The position numbers and the translations under genes are program-made. The notes under the pieces were generated by a model that did not search any database, had not been told where the DNA came from, and was given only the letters and a program-made list of their open reading frames with translations. From the NCBI GenBank assembly GCA_017410455.1, contig JAFQQT010000017.1:124001-188000 (forward strand): a DNA stretch of 64,000 nucleotides, written 5' to 3'. This DNA is from Clostridia bacterium. GTDB lineage: Bacteria > Bacillota > Clostridia > Christensenellales > Aristaeellaceae. Below, in pieces: positions 7,573-16,081 of the stretch (within the stretch, counting starts at the first letter, position 1; the number at the start of each line of letters is the position of its first letter).

Positions 7573-8493
7573 TTATTTGAGGTTGACAAGGCGCATATCG
7601 GCGTCCAGCAGGGGCTTGCCATCGGCGAGCGGCTGCAGTTGTTCGCTGACCCAGCGGGTCAGGCGGGGTGCGAACCAGGACTCCCTGGGCCATATGTCCG
7701 CGTGAAAGTCCAGCGCCTCCAGCAGGCCCAGGGTGTAGCCCGCGTCCAGCAGGGGCGGGTCGATGCGGCCTCCGGCGGCGGTGTAGCCCTCCGCCATGGC
7801 CTTGCGCTGGGCCATGGTGCTGGTGTTGCCCAGCAGAATGCCCAGGTCGTGCATGGGGTGGCCGACGCCGCACAGGGAAAAGTCAATGGGGACGGGGCCG
7901 TGCTTAGTCAGCAGGATGTTGGACTGGGACAGGTCGCAGTGGATGGGGAGAAAAGCGGCGGAAACGTGGCTCAGCCGGTCTGCGATGACGCGGGCGGCCC
8001 GGCATGCCACGGCGATCTCGTCCATGTTCAGGCGGTGACGCTCGCCCATCTGCCGCAGGGAATCGGCCAGGCGGTTCACATGGGCCGCGTCGAAGCGGCG
8101 CAGGGCCGGATGACGGAACCCTTGCGCCGCCTGGTGCAGCCGGGCGGTCATCGCGCCGATGTGATGCTGCAGCTCCGGCGTGAACTCCGCCTCGGTGATG
8201 CGGTGGCCCTCCAGCCAGGTCAGCAGGGTCGCCTGAACGCCGCCGGTGAGGGTGGCCTCCGCCAGGGGACGCTGCACGTTCATGCCTGTGTCCGCCAGGT
8301 GGGTCAGGAAATGCAGCTCGGCCTGACGCTTGCCGGGGTCATGGTCAACGTGCAGCCCGTCGGCGGCCTTGTGGATGCGCAGCAGATACCTGCCGTCCAC
8401 GCGGTACACGGCGTTCTCGTGCTGCTGGATGAACGCCGCCTCTGCGCCGGTGAGTCCGAAGGCGGCCAGCGCCTCATTCAGCAGCGCGTTCAT
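7573..8493 (-). CDS. Aminoglycoside phosphotransferase-like kinase
   Basis: A 306-residue APH/choline-kinase-fold protein. The N-lobe has NAVYRVDGRYLLRIHK with the ATP-binding lysine replaced or shifted. The catalytic loop is PIHCDLSQSNILL (HxDxxxxN), and the metal motif is PIDFSLCG. Members phosphorylate small alcohols such as homoserine, choline, fructosamine or antibiotics; the substrate cannot be read here. The chosen ATG overlaps the upstream oxidoreductase stop (ATGA, 8490-8493) and is preceded by AAAGGAGCAGGCT. The open frame continues some 200 codons upstream, but that stretch is an alternative frame of the oxidoreductase. Confidence 0.85.
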   Translation of the reverse strand: MNALLNEALAAFGLTGAEAAFIQQHENAVYRVDGRYLLRIHKAADGLHVDHDPGKRQAELHFLTHLADTGMNVQRPLAEATLTGGVQATLLTWLEGHRITEAEFTPELQHHIGAMTARLHQAAQGFRHPALRRFDAAHVNRLADSLRQMGERHRLNMDEIAVACRAARVIADRLSHVSAAFLPIHCDLSQSNILLTKHGPVPIDFSLCGVGHPMHDLGILLGNTSTMAQRKAMAEGYTAAGGRIDPPLLDAGYTLGLLEALDFHADIWPRESWFAPRLTRWVSEQLQPLADGKPLLDADMRLVNLK

Positions 8494-10088
8494 AGCCTGC
8501 TCCTTTCGATGGCGGCCCGGGCGCAGACGATGCCATCCACCGCGGCGGACATGATGCCGCCGGCGTAGCCCGCGCCTTCTCCAACGGGGAAGAGGCCGTC
8601 CAGCCCCTCGGCCATGCAGGTGACGCGGTCGCGGTTCAGCCGCACGGGGGAGGAGGAGCGCGCCTCCACGCCCGTCAGCACTGCGTCCGGGTGGGCAAAG
8701 CCCCGCAGCTGCCTGTCCATGCCGCGGATGCCGAATTTCAGATTCTCGGTGATGAAGCCGGGCAGGCACTCCCGCAGGTCGGCGGGGGTCACGCCGGGCT
8801 GGTACGTCGGGATGACCTCGCCCAGGGCCTTGCTGGCGCGGTCGGCCAGGAAGTCCTCCACGCGCTGCACGGGGGCATGGAAATTGCTGCCGCCCAGGCG
8901 GTAGGCGGCCTGCTCGATGCTCCTTTGCAGCACAAAGCCAGAAAGCGGATGATCGTCGCCGAAATCCCCGGGGTTGACGCCCACCAGCAGCGCTGCGTTG
9001 GCGTTGCGGCCGTCGCGGGCGTGGTAGCTCATGCCGTTGACGCACAGGCCGCCGGGTTGGCTCGCCGCCGCGATAACCTCGCCGCCGGGGCACATGCAGA
9101 AGGTGTAGCAGCCGCGCCCGTCGGGGGTGTGGACGGCCAGCTTGTAGTCAGCCGCGCCCAGGGCCGGGTGCTGCCAGCTTTTTCCGTACTGCGCCCGGCT
9201 GATGAGGCTCTGGGGATGCTCGATGCGCACGCCCATGGCGAAGGGCTTGGGCACCATGATGACGCCCTGATGGAACAGGCGCTGCATGGTGTCGCGGGCG
9301 CTGTGACCGATGGCCAGGAGGACGGTATCGGTGAGGAACTCCCGCTCCTGGCCCTCGCTGACCACCTTCACGCCCTCCACATGGCTGCCGCGCACGATCA
9401 GCTCCGTCACCCGCGTGCCGAAGAGCACCGTGCCGCCCAGGCGGATGATTTCATTGCGGATGGAGGCGACAACGCCCTTGAGCCGGTCGGTGCCGATGTG
9501 GGGCTTGGAGAGGTACAGGATCTCCTCCGGCGCGCCGTGCGCCGCGAAGGTGCGCAGCACATGGCGGATGTAGGGGGACTTGGTGCCCGTGGTCAGCTTG
9601 CCGTCGGAGAAGGCGCCCGCGCCGCCCTCGCCGAACTGCACGTTGCTGTCCGGGTCGAGGACGCCCTCGCGCTGCATGGCGGTCACATCCTGCGTGCGGG
9701 CGTCAACGGGCTTTCCGCGCTCGATGAGGATGGGGTTCGCGCCCGCCTGCGCCAGCGTCAGCGCGGCGAAAAGGCCCGCAGGCCCGGCACCCACCACCAC
9801 CGGCGGCCGGGCGAAAGCGGGTGGATCCAGCTTCGGTGTGGCCGGGGGATTGACGCGGTTGACCGTGCCGGGTTTCATCCGCTTGAGCCATGCGTCCTCG
9901 TTGCGGAGCTTCACGTCCACGGACAGGACGAAGTGCACATCGCCCTTGTCCCGCGCGTCCACGGACTTCTTTGCCAGGGTGAGGGAGAGCAGCTGGTCGG
10001 CGGGTACGCGCAGCTTGCGCAGCACGGCCTCGGTCAGCAGCGCCGTATCATAGGACAGGGGGAGCGACAGGTTGTCGATTCGCAGCAT
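8490..10088 (-). CDS. FAD-dependent dehydrogenase (COG2509-like)
   Basis: A 532-residue flavoprotein. An N-terminal module of about 95 residues precedes the Rossmann FAD motif VVVGAGPAGLFAALTLA at about 96, followed by ERGKPVDARTQDV and NVQFGEGGAGAFSDGKLTT, the signature of the uncharacterised FAD-dependent dehydrogenases widespread in Firmicutes. A C-terminal GEGAGYAGGIMSAAVDGI motif closes the FAD fold. No electron acceptor or substrate is known for the family. AGAGGT lies four bases before the ATG. The gene sits in the long minus-strand run between the ACT/MBL fusion (9-base gap) and the APH-like kinase (4-base overlap). Confidence 0.88.
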   Translation of the reverse strand: MLRIDNLSLPLSYDTALLTEAVLRKLRVPADQLLSLTLAKKSVDARDKGDVHFVLSVDVKLRNEDAWLKRMKPGTVNRVNPPATPKLDPPAFARPPVVVGAGPAGLFAALTLAQAGANPILIERGKPVDARTQDVTAMQREGVLDPDSNVQFGEGGAGAFSDGKLTTGTKSPYIRHVLRTFAAHGAPEEILYLSKPHIGTDRLKGVVASIRNEIIRLGGTVLFGTRVTELIVRGSHVEGVKVVSEGQEREFLTDTVLLAIGHSARDTMQRLFHQGVIMVPKPFAMGVRIEHPQSLISRAQYGKSWQHPALGAADYKLAVHTPDGRGCYTFCMCPGGEVIAAASQPGGLCVNGMSYHARDGRNANAALLVGVNPGDFGDDHPLSGFVLQRSIEQAAYRLGGSNFHAPVQRVEDFLADRASKALGEVIPTYQPGVTPADLRECLPGFITENLKFGIRGMDRQLRGFAHPDAVLTGVEARSSSPVRLNRDRVTCMAEGLDGLFPVGEGAGYAGGIMSAAVDGIVCARAAIERSRL

Positions 10089-10097
10089 TTCTACCTC

Positions 10098-11537
10098 TTA
10101 CATGCGCTGATCGCGCTGGAGAATCGCGCCGTGGCCGGGGAAGATCAGCCAGCCCTGGCCGTCCATCATGTCCTTGAGGGCGCGCAGGATGAGGCGGTAC
10201 TTCGCGCTGTCCTGATTGACGGAGCGGGCGAGGTAGGGCGCAAGCTGGTTGAATTCCTTCTGGGGCGCGGTGTAGTCGTGGAAATTGACATAATCATCGC
10301 CGGTGATGGCGATTCTGTGGGCCTCGTCCAGCAGCACGGTTTCGCCGGGGACGTGGCCGCCGTTGCCCTCCAGGATGGTGAAGTGCATGTCCGCAAAATC
10401 GAACGTGCCGATTTCGCTCAGGGGCTTTGCGTCGTTGGGGAGTCGGTCGCCCAGGTGGCGCAGGCGGCGCAGCTGGGGTGGCTCATAATCGGCAATCAGG
10501 TTGGACAGGCGGTAGAAGGGCAGCATGTTGGGGTTCTCCTCGCGGGGGCAGGGCTGGCCCAGATGCTCGCTGGCGAAGCAGTCCGCCGTGCGCCGGGTGC
10601 ACCACACGGTATCGAAATAGCCGCTGATGCCCGAGTGATCCGAGTCCGAGTGGGTCAGCAGCATCTCGCGCCTGCGCAGCTCAAAATCGGGGAAGAGCTG
10701 GCGCAGCAGTTTCATTGTCTGCCGCTTGTAGTAGCTGAAGCCGCCGTCGATGACCAGCAGCTGACGTGTGCGCTCGTCCTCCAGGATGGTGATGTTGGAT
10801 CCGCAGGGGGGCTCGATGACCGTGGCGTTCACCCGGGGGGTGAGCTTCTGGGCGGTGATGCGGCAGTCATAGCCCGTACCGCCGTGCTCCACCACGAAAT
10901 GCGCGAAGCGGCTGACGAAACCGAAGGCCTTGTCCGGGTGCTCGCCGGTGTTTTCCAGCTGCTGCATCACCAGGTTGGCATGGTAGATGAACTCGCTGGT
11001 CTGGGCCTGGGTCATGCGCAGCAGGCGGCGCATCTCGTCGGCAAAGGTGAGATAGAAAACGGTGTTGTCCAGGCGCTTCTCGCCCGCGTCGTAATCCAGG
11101 ATCCGCACCGCGCACAGGCTGGACAGCTCGCGCAGCAGCCCCTCCACCGCGCCGGCCTCGCCGATGTACAGGCCCAGGCGCAGCTTCACCACACCCGCTT
11201 GCGGGGGCAGGCTGGAGATGTAGGAGATGCTGACCTGCTGCCGCGCGAGGGTCTCCAGGACCGGGATGGTCGCGCCGGGAGCGTCGGGCACCTCGAACTC
11301 AGCCAGGATGATCTTGACATGGGGGGCCGTCTGGAGGAAGCCTGAACAGGTGAGGTCGGCCTCGATGGCGTCCAGCTGCGCCGCGTCTGCTTCCACGTCC
11401 AGGAAGAGCGTGTGCGCGTCCACGGCCTTGTTGTAGCTGGCGCGGGTCATGTTGCCGCCGTGGCTGAGGATGATGCGACTGGCCTGGAGGAATGCGCCGG
11501 TTTTGTCCGGCAGCGTGGTCATGAAGGAGCGCTTCAT
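10098..11537 (-). CDS. ACT-domain / metallo-beta-lactamase fusion protein
   Basis: A 479-residue two-part protein. Residues 1-75 form an ACT-like ligand-binding unit (MTTLPDKTGAFLQASRII, HGGNMTRASYNKAVD), with a second ACT-like stretch near 90-150 (VPDAPGATIPVLETLA). The rest, from about 225, is a metallo-beta-lactamase fold with THSDSDHSG (HxHxDH-like, but Ser in place of the first His), a GNGGHVPGETVLL His and GDDYVNF Asp, and a final FPGHGAI. ACT domains usually sense amino acids, so an amino-acid-gated hydrolase or redox enzyme is plausible. The start follows AGAGGAG with ten-base spacing. The substrate is unknown. Confidence 0.8.
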   Translation of the reverse strand: MKRSFMTTLPDKTGAFLQASRIILSHGGNMTRASYNKAVDAHTLFLDVEADAAQLDAIEADLTCSGFLQTAPHVKIILAEFEVPDAPGATIPVLETLARQQVSISYISSLPPQAGVVKLRLGLYIGEAGAVEGLLRELSSLCAVRILDYDAGEKRLDNTVFYLTFADEMRRLLRMTQAQTSEFIYHANLVMQQLENTGEHPDKAFGFVSRFAHFVVEHGGTGYDCRITAQKLTPRVNATVIEPPCGSNITILEDERTRQLLVIDGGFSYYKRQTMKLLRQLFPDFELRRREMLLTHSDSDHSGISGYFDTVWCTRRTADCFASEHLGQPCPREENPNMLPFYRLSNLIADYEPPQLRRLRHLGDRLPNDAKPLSEIGTFDFADMHFTILEGNGGHVPGETVLLDEAHRIAITGDDYVNFHDYTAPQKEFNQLAPYLARSVNQDSAKYRLILRALKDMMDGQGWLIFPGHGAILQRDQRM

Positions 11538-11558
11538 GGGGCGGAAACTCCTCTCTCG

Positions 11559-12497
11559 TCAGACGAACAGGGCAGGGAAGCGGTCACGGGCGGTGCGCTC
11601 CCACTCGTCCAAGGCCGCTTGCCAGGTGTCCTTTGCAAAGGGGCGGCGGGCGTCGCCGATGCTGTGCGCGTAGTCCTCGCAGCACCAGAGGAACTGCGCG
11701 ACCTTCTCGCGGCGCGTGCACAGCTCGGAGATGATCAGCTCCGTCCACACGCGGGCGGAGGCATGCTGGCTGCTCCCACGGATCTTGCCGATCAGGCATT
11801 CCAGGTCGTAGGGAACGCGGCGCTCCTCCACGGTGACAGCGCCGTTTTCGATGGTCATGAGGGAATAGGCCGCGCCGGGCTCGCCGCAGTCCAGTGGCAG
11901 GCCGACGGAACCGGGGTTGATCAGGATGCGTCCGCCGAAGTCGCCCCAGGTCTGGATGTGGTTGTGCCCGAAGATGTACACCCCGGGTTCCAGCGCGGCG
12001 ATGGCAGCAGCCAGCTCACCGGTGGCGGCGAAGGAACGGAAGTCCGCCGCCAGTACATCGCGGGGGACGGGGCCGTCCGGATAGTAAAAGGGAAGACGGG
12101 AAGTGCGGAAGCGGGCATGCAGCGCTTTGCTCACGAAGGCCTCGGAGGAGTGCGCCATGTGGACGGGCACGCCCACCAGCGTCAGGGAGAGCGTGTGGGG
12201 CAGCGCGTCCAGCCAGGCACGGTTCTCCGGCGTGAGGGCGCGGGCACACCAGCGTGCGACCTCGAATTGGCCGTCATCGCCAGAGGGGACGGCCAGGTGA
12301 TTTTCGTCGTTGCCGCGGATGATATGGGCATTGGGGACGCTGCGGATCAGGGCCAGCGCTTCATTCGCCCAGGGCATGCTGATGCAGTAATCCCCCGCGA
12401 ACAGGAAGCCCTCCGCGCCCTCGCGCCGCGCATCCTCCAGCGCGAGCTTCAGGGCGTGTGCGTTGCCGTGCACGTCGGAAAAGATGGCGTATTTCAT
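11559..12497 (-). CDS. Calcineurin-like metallophosphoesterase (soluble)
   Basis: A 312-residue phosphoesterase with the metal motifs FSDVHGN (D-x-H), AGDYC (GD), IRGNDENH (GNxxH variant), HMAHSS, and GHNHIQ (GHxH). The NPGSVGLP motif that follows is typical of YfcE/diadenosine-type and other COG0639-like enzymes. The C-terminal 90 residues are helical and specific to this group. It would hydrolyse phosphodiesters or monoesters in the cytoplasm; the substrate is unassigned. GGAGG stands four bases before the ATG. It lies 16 bases behind truA and 21 before the ACT/MBL gene. Confidence 0.88.
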   Translation of the reverse strand: MKYAIFSDVHGNAHALKLALEDARREGAEGFLFAGDYCISMPWANEALALIRSVPNAHIIRGNDENHLAVPSGDDGQFEVARWCARALTPENRAWLDALPHTLSLTLVGVPVHMAHSSEAFVSKALHARFRTSRLPFYYPDGPVPRDVLAADFRSFAATGELAAAIAALEPGVYIFGHNHIQTWGDFGGRILINPGSVGLPLDCGEPGAAYSLMTIENGAVTVEERRVPYDLECLIGKIRGSSQHASARVWTELIISELCTRREKVAQFLWCCEDYAHSIGDARRPFAKDTWQAALDEWERTARDRFPALFV

Positions 12498-12513
12498 GCT
12501 GCCTCCGTCAGGG

Positions 12514-13296
12514 TCAGTCGGTGTGCCACTTCATCTGCCCGGGCAGGAGGAAGGCCTCCTCGGGGTAGTAGACGCGGGTCAGCTCCAGCCCGTGCGGCGG
12601 CGCGGTCAGGCCCAGGGAAAGGCGGTTGAGGGTCTCGAAGGCCTCGGAAAAGGCGTTCACGCCGCGCTTGCCCTGGCCGATCTCGATCAGGGTACCCGCG
12701 ATGATGCGCACCATGTTGTACAGGAACGCGTCGCCCTCGACCGTCAGGATGATCTCGTCCCCGTGCTGTTCAAGGGTGGCAGAGCGGATGGTGCGGATGG
12801 TGGTCTTCGCCGTGCCGCCGGCGGCCTGATAGGCGGCGAAATCATGCTTGCCCAGCAGCTGGGGCAGGGCCTGCTGCATGAGCGCCACGTCCAGCGGCAC
12901 GGGGACGTGCACGTGGGAATTGCGCCGCAGGGCGCTGCCGTGGCGGCTGTTGAGGATGCGGTAGGTGTAGCGCTTGCCGCTGGTCATGAAGCGGGCGTGG
13001 AACTCCGGCGGCACCTCGCGGCCCGTGTGGACGCGCACATCCCGGGGCAGCATGGTGTTGAGCACGAAGGGGTACTTCTCCGGCGGGATGCGGCTCTCCG
13101 TATCGAAGTGCACCGCCTGCCCCAGGGCGTGGACGCCCGCGTCCGTGCGGGATGCGCCGGTGACGACGATGCGCTCCCTCGTGGCCTTTTGCAGCGCCTC
13201 TTCCAGCACCTGCTGCACGGCGAGGCCGTTGATCTGCCGCTGCCAGCCGGCGTAGTTTGTGCCGTCGTATTCGATGGTCAGCAGGATGCGCTTCAT
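12514..13296 (-). CDS. truA: tRNA pseudouridine(38-40) synthase TruA
   Basis: A 260-residue TruA, the family's usual length. It starts MKRILLTIEYDGTNYAGWQRQ, and the catalytic Asp lies in GASRTDAGVHALGQ near residue 53. Other family landmarks are FMTSGKRYTYRI, HDFAAYQAAG, FLYNMVRIIAGTL and the C-terminal LTAPPHGLELTRVYYP. It converts uridines 38-40 in the tRNA anticodon arm to pseudouridine. The start overlaps the ecfT stop (ATGA, 13293-13296). Placement directly after the ecf genes is the common Firmicute order, normally ribosomal-protein operon to ecfA1-ecfA2-ecfT to truA. Confidence 0.97.
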   Translation of the reverse strand: MKRILLTIEYDGTNYAGWQRQINGLAVQQVLEEALQKATRERIVVTGASRTDAGVHALGQAVHFDTESRIPPEKYPFVLNTMLPRDVRVHTGREVPPEFHARFMTSGKRYTYRILNSRHGSALRRNSHVHVPVPLDVALMQQALPQLLGKHDFAAYQAAGGTAKTTIRTIRSATLEQHGDEIILTVEGDAFLYNMVRIIAGTLIEIGQGKRGVNAFSEAFETLNRLSLGLTAPPHGLELTRVYYPEEAFLLPGQMKWHTD

Positions 13297-14177
13297 AGCT
13301 TCAGCCCCTTCGTGAAAAACAGACTTGCGGTCTGTTCAGCGGGCAGCCATCCCTGCACGAGGGTCACCAGGTCAGGGACGAAGCGGCCTTCCAGCACGAT
13401 CAGGGCGATGAGGGCAGCTGTTACGCCTGCGGCGATCCAGTCGTTGCGGGTGATCTTCAGCACGCGCAGGCGGGTGCGGTTTTCGCCGCCGTGGTAGCAG
13501 CGGCTCTCCATGGCCATGGCCAGGTCGCCCGCACGGCGGAAGGCACTGACGAACAGCGGCACCAGCAGCGGCACCATGGCCTTCGCCCGGGCGATGATGT
13601 TGCCGGACTCAAAGTCCGCGCCGCGGGCCATCTGCGCCTTCATGATCTTGTCGGCCTCTTCCATGAGCGTGGGGATGAAACGCAGGGCAATGGACATCAT
13701 CATCGCCAGCTCATGGGCGGGGAAGCGGATCACCTTCAGCGGGCTGAGCAGGCGCTCGATGCCGTCGGAGAGGGCGATGGGCGAGGTGGTGAGGGTCATC
13801 AGCGACGTGCCCATCACCAGGAACACCAGGCGCAGGGAATAGTGGATGGCCTGATCCAGACCCTCCAGGGAGATTTTGAGGATGCCCCATTCAAGCAGCA
13901 TCGTCGTGCCGGCGTTGAAGAAGAGGTTCAGCAGGAAGGTGAGGATGAGGATGAACCTGAGCGCCTTCACGCCCCTGACGAGCATCCTGAAGGGAATCTT
14001 CGCCATACGGGCGGCGAGGTACACAAAGGCCAGCACCAGCGCGTACCCTACGAAGGAGCTGACCATGAACACGCCCACGATCAGCGCGATGGTCAGGACG
14101 ATCTTCATCCGGGGGTCGAGGCGGTGCACCCAGCTGTCGACCGGATAGTACTGGCCGAGGGTGATGTTCTTCATCAT
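13293..14177 (-). CDS. ecfT: Energy-coupling factor transporter transmembrane protein EcfT
   Basis: A 294-residue membrane protein, the T component of the shared ECF vitamin-uptake module. It begins NITLGQYYPVDSWVHRLDPRMKI, the conserved EcfT start. Hydrophobic segments lie near 30-60, 70-90, 110-130 and 240-265, with the two coupling-helix Ala-Arg-Gly-type motifs in the cytoplasmic loop (AQMARGADF is visible). The start ATG overlaps the ecfA2 stop (ATGATGA at 14174-14177); a second ATG follows directly. The C-terminus (EQTASLFF) is encoded by a copy of the 15-bp palindrome, at 13320-13334. Confidence 0.95.
   Translation of the reverse strand: MMKNITLGQYYPVDSWVHRLDPRMKIVLTIALIVGVFMVSSFVGYALVLAFVYLAARMAKIPFRMLVRGVKALRFILILTFLLNLFFNAGTTMLLEWGILKISLEGLDQAIHYSLRLVFLVMGTSLMTLTTSPIALSDGIERLLSPLKVIRFPAHELAMMMSIALRFIPTLMEEADKIMKAQMARGADFESGNIIARAKAMVPLLVPLFVSAFRRAGDLAMAMESRCYHGGENRTRLRVLKITRNDWIAAGVTAALIALIVLEGRFVPDLVTLVQGWLPAEQTASLFFTKGLKL
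13320..13334. repeat. 15-bp palindrome CAGACTTGCGGTCTG (copy 1, inside ecfT)
   Basis: An imperfect palindrome with arms CAGAC/GTCTG, preceded by AAAAA on the plus strand. The same sequence, or its near relative with a CCGAC arm, recurs at 14849, 15981, 17205, 25814, 27563 and 27788. Here it encodes QTASL near the EcfT C-terminus. Confidence 0.75.
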
Positions 14178-15037
14178 GCGTGGGCCGCCTCCTTCCACAG
14201 GCGCAGGAGATGGGCGTGGAGCTCCTCCTGCGTGTACAGGTCGTGGGGGAGGTCAAGGCCGCGGGCGCGGAGCTTCTCGCACAGCTGGGCGGCCGCGGGC
14301 ACGCCCAGACCGGCCTCGCGCATCGCGTCCGCCTGAGCGAAAACGGCGCGGGGCGTGTCGCTCATGAGCACCGTGCCCTTGCTCATCACGATCATGCGGG
14401 TGGCCAGGCGGGCGCAGTCGTCCATGGAATGGCTGACCATCACCACGGTGGTGCGCCCCTCGCGGTGCAGCTCCTGGATCATGCCGAGGATCCGGTCGCG
14501 GCCCTTGGGATCCAGACCGGCGGTCGGTTCGTCCAGGATGAGGTAGCGGGGCTCCATCGCCAGCACGCCCGCGATGGCCACGCGGCGCATCTGGCCGCCG
14601 GAGAGCTCAAAGGGGCTGCGCTCGGCGTACTTGTCGTAGTCCAGGTGGACATGGGCCATGGCGGCGCGCACGCGGCGGTCGATCTCCTCGGCGGAGAGGC
14701 CCTGGTTCTTCGGGCCGAAGGCGATGTCTCTGGCCACGGTCTCCTCAAACAGCTGGTATTCCGGGTACTGGAACACCAGGCCGACCTTCTGGCGGATGCG
14801 CTTCTTGTCCACCTTGTCGCCGTTCATGTCCTCGCCATCAACGAGGATCCGACCGGAAGTCGGTTTCAGCAGGCCGTTCAGGTGCTGCACCAGGGTGGAC
14901 TTGCCGCTGCCGGTGTGCCCCACGATGCAGACGAACTCGCCATCCTCGATGGACAGGCTCACATCGTGCAGGGCGGTGGACTGCAGGGCGCTGCCGGCGG
15001 AGTAGGTGTGCGTGAGATTCGTTACCTGGATTGGCAT
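14174..15037 (-). CDS. ecfA2: Energy-coupling factor ATPase EcfA2
   Basis: A 287-residue ABC ATPase, second of the ECF pair. Walker A is GHTGSGKST, the Q-loop FQYPEYQLFEETV, the signature LSGGQMRRVAI, Walker B LILDEPTAGLDP, and the switch His VMVSHSMDD. The C-terminal extension of about 50 residues (AQLCEKLRARGLDLP) is typical of ECF ATPases. ATG 15037 was chosen because MPIQVTNLTHTY matches the family N-terminus; GGAGG lies 13 bases upstream and a GTG at 15049 is a possible alternative. Either start overlaps the ecfA1 end (15022). A 15-bp palindrome copy sits in codons for KPTSGR. Confidence 0.95.
   Translation of the reverse strand: MPIQVTNLTHTYSAGSALQSTALHDVSLSIEDGEFVCIVGHTGSGKSTLVQHLNGLLKPTSGRILVDGEDMNGDKVDKKRIRQKVGLVFQYPEYQLFEETVARDIAFGPKNQGLSAEEIDRRVRAAMAHVHLDYDKYAERSPFELSGGQMRRVAIAGVLAMEPRYLILDEPTAGLDPKGRDRILGMIQELHREGRTTVVMVSHSMDDCARLATRMIVMSKGTVLMSDTPRAVFAQADAMREAGLGVPAAAQLCEKLRARGLDLPHDLYTQEELHAHLLRLWKEAAHA
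14849..14863. repeat. 15-bp palindrome CCGACCGGAAGTCGG (copy 2, inside ecfA2)
   Basis: The CCGAC/GTCGG arm variant of the palindrome family. On the coding strand it reads as codons for PTSGR just after the Walker A helix, so it is embedded in a conserved gene without breaking the frame. Confidence 0.65.
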
Positions 15038-15864
15038 AGCAGCTTGCACACCTCCTCGGTCATTTCGTCCACGGTGAGGATCCCGGCGGGCAGGGGCATG
15101 CCCTCGGCGCGCAGGTCCTGTGCCAGGTCGGTCATGTGGGGCACGTCCAGATGCATCTCCCGCAGCTGCGCGGTCTGCTCAAAGATCTCGCGGGGCGCGC
15201 CGGTCAGGGCCACTTGCCCATGGTTCATCACGATGACGCGGTCTGCCTGGGCAGCCTCCTCCATGTAGTGGGTGATCCACACGACGGTGATGCCCTTCTC
15301 GCGGTTGAGGCGGCGGATGGTGGAGAGCACCTCGCGGCGGCCGGAGGGATCCAGCATGGCGGTGGCCTCGTCGGCGATGATGACGCGGGGCTGCATGGCG
15401 AGGATACCCGCGATGGCCACGCGCTGCTTCTGGCCGCCGGAGAGCATGTGGGGCGGGGCAGCGGCGAAGTCCGTCATGCGCACGGCTGCCAACGCCTCGT
15501 CGATGCGCTGCACCATCTCTGCATGGGGCACAGCCAGGTTTTCCAGGCCAAAGGCCACGTCCTCGCGCACCACGGTGGCCACGATCTGGTTATCCGGGTT
15601 CTGGAAGATCATGCCAGCCTGCTGGCGCACGTCCCAGAGATGGTCGTCATCCTGGGTGTCGAAGCCGCAGACGGTGACATGGCCCTCCGTGGGGATATAC
15701 AGGGCGTTGAGGAGCTTGGCCAGGGTGGACTTGCCGGAGCCGTTGTGGCCCAGCACGGCGAGGAATTCGCCCTCCTGAACGGCCAGCGACACACCGCGCA
15801 GCGCGGGCTCGGTGGCCTCCTCGTACGTGAAGGTGACGTCCTTCACGGTAATGATTTCCTTCAT
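15022..15864 (-). CDS. ecfA1: Energy-coupling factor ATPase EcfA1
   Basis: A 280-residue ABC ATPase: Walker A GHNGSGKST, Q-loop FQNPDNQIVATVV, signature LSGGQKQRVAI, Walker B VIIADEATAMLDP, switch VVWITHYMEEA. With EcfA2 it powers EcfT and exchangeable S components that import vitamins or metal ions. The open frame is 66 codons longer upstream, but the family N-terminus (MKEIITVKDVTFTY) and CAAGGAGTCAGCGAATG place the start at 15864. A good minus-strand promoter lies 40 bases upstream, making this the first gene of a run of 13 closely spaced genes. Confidence 0.96.
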   Translation of the reverse strand: MKEIITVKDVTFTYEEATEPALRGVSLAVQEGEFLAVLGHNGSGKSTLAKLLNALYIPTEGHVTVCGFDTQDDDHLWDVRQQAGMIFQNPDNQIVATVVREDVAFGLENLAVPHAEMVQRIDEALAAVRMTDFAAAPPHMLSGGQKQRVAIAGILAMQPRVIIADEATAMLDPSGRREVLSTIRRLNREKGITVVWITHYMEEAAQADRVIVMNHGQVALTGAPREIFEQTAQLREMHLDVPHMTDLAQDLRAEGMPLPAGILTVDEMTEEVCKLLCQSR

Positions 15865-15903
15865 TCGCTGACTCCTTGCGTTTTGGGGTTTATAAACATG
15901 TAT

Positions 15904-15932
15904 ATTGTAGCACAGGAGCGGGCCGGGCGCAA
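15904..15932 (-). promoter_or_regulatory. Promoter for the ecfA1-led minus-strand run
   Basis: On the minus strand: TTGCGC (15932-15927), a 17-bp spacer and TACAAT (15909-15904), 40 bases before the ecfA1 start. The -10 matches five of six and the -35 four of six. Confidence 0.7.
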
Positions 15933-15980
15933 GATGTACGGATGAAAATGCGGAAACAGCAGGTGCTGAAGTAAATAAAA

Positions 15981-15995
15981 CCGACCGGAAGTCGG
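15981..15995. repeat. 15-bp palindrome CCGACCGGAAGTCGG (copy 3, intergenic)
   Basis: Identical to the copy inside ecfA2, preceded by AAAA, in the divergent spacer between ecfA1 and the YetF-like gene. The rest of the 217-base spacer holds the ecfA1 promoter and no gene. Confidence 0.7.
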
Positions 15996-16081
15996 ATGCT
16001 GTGATGGCTGAATGCGTCATCCGGATGAATGCCCGGGCGCCGCACCGGGCAAGATACCGCAAAAGGCCGGGAGGCGATGGG

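Noticed and set aside
8691-11345. An 884-codon plus-strand frame over the FAD and ACT/MBL genes
   Set aside because: Shadow frame spanning two genes on the other strand.
16001-16081. Earlier start for the DUF421 protein
   Set aside because: The extra 27 codons have no ribosome site, do not fit the membrane family N-terminus and include a palindrome-adjacent spacer.
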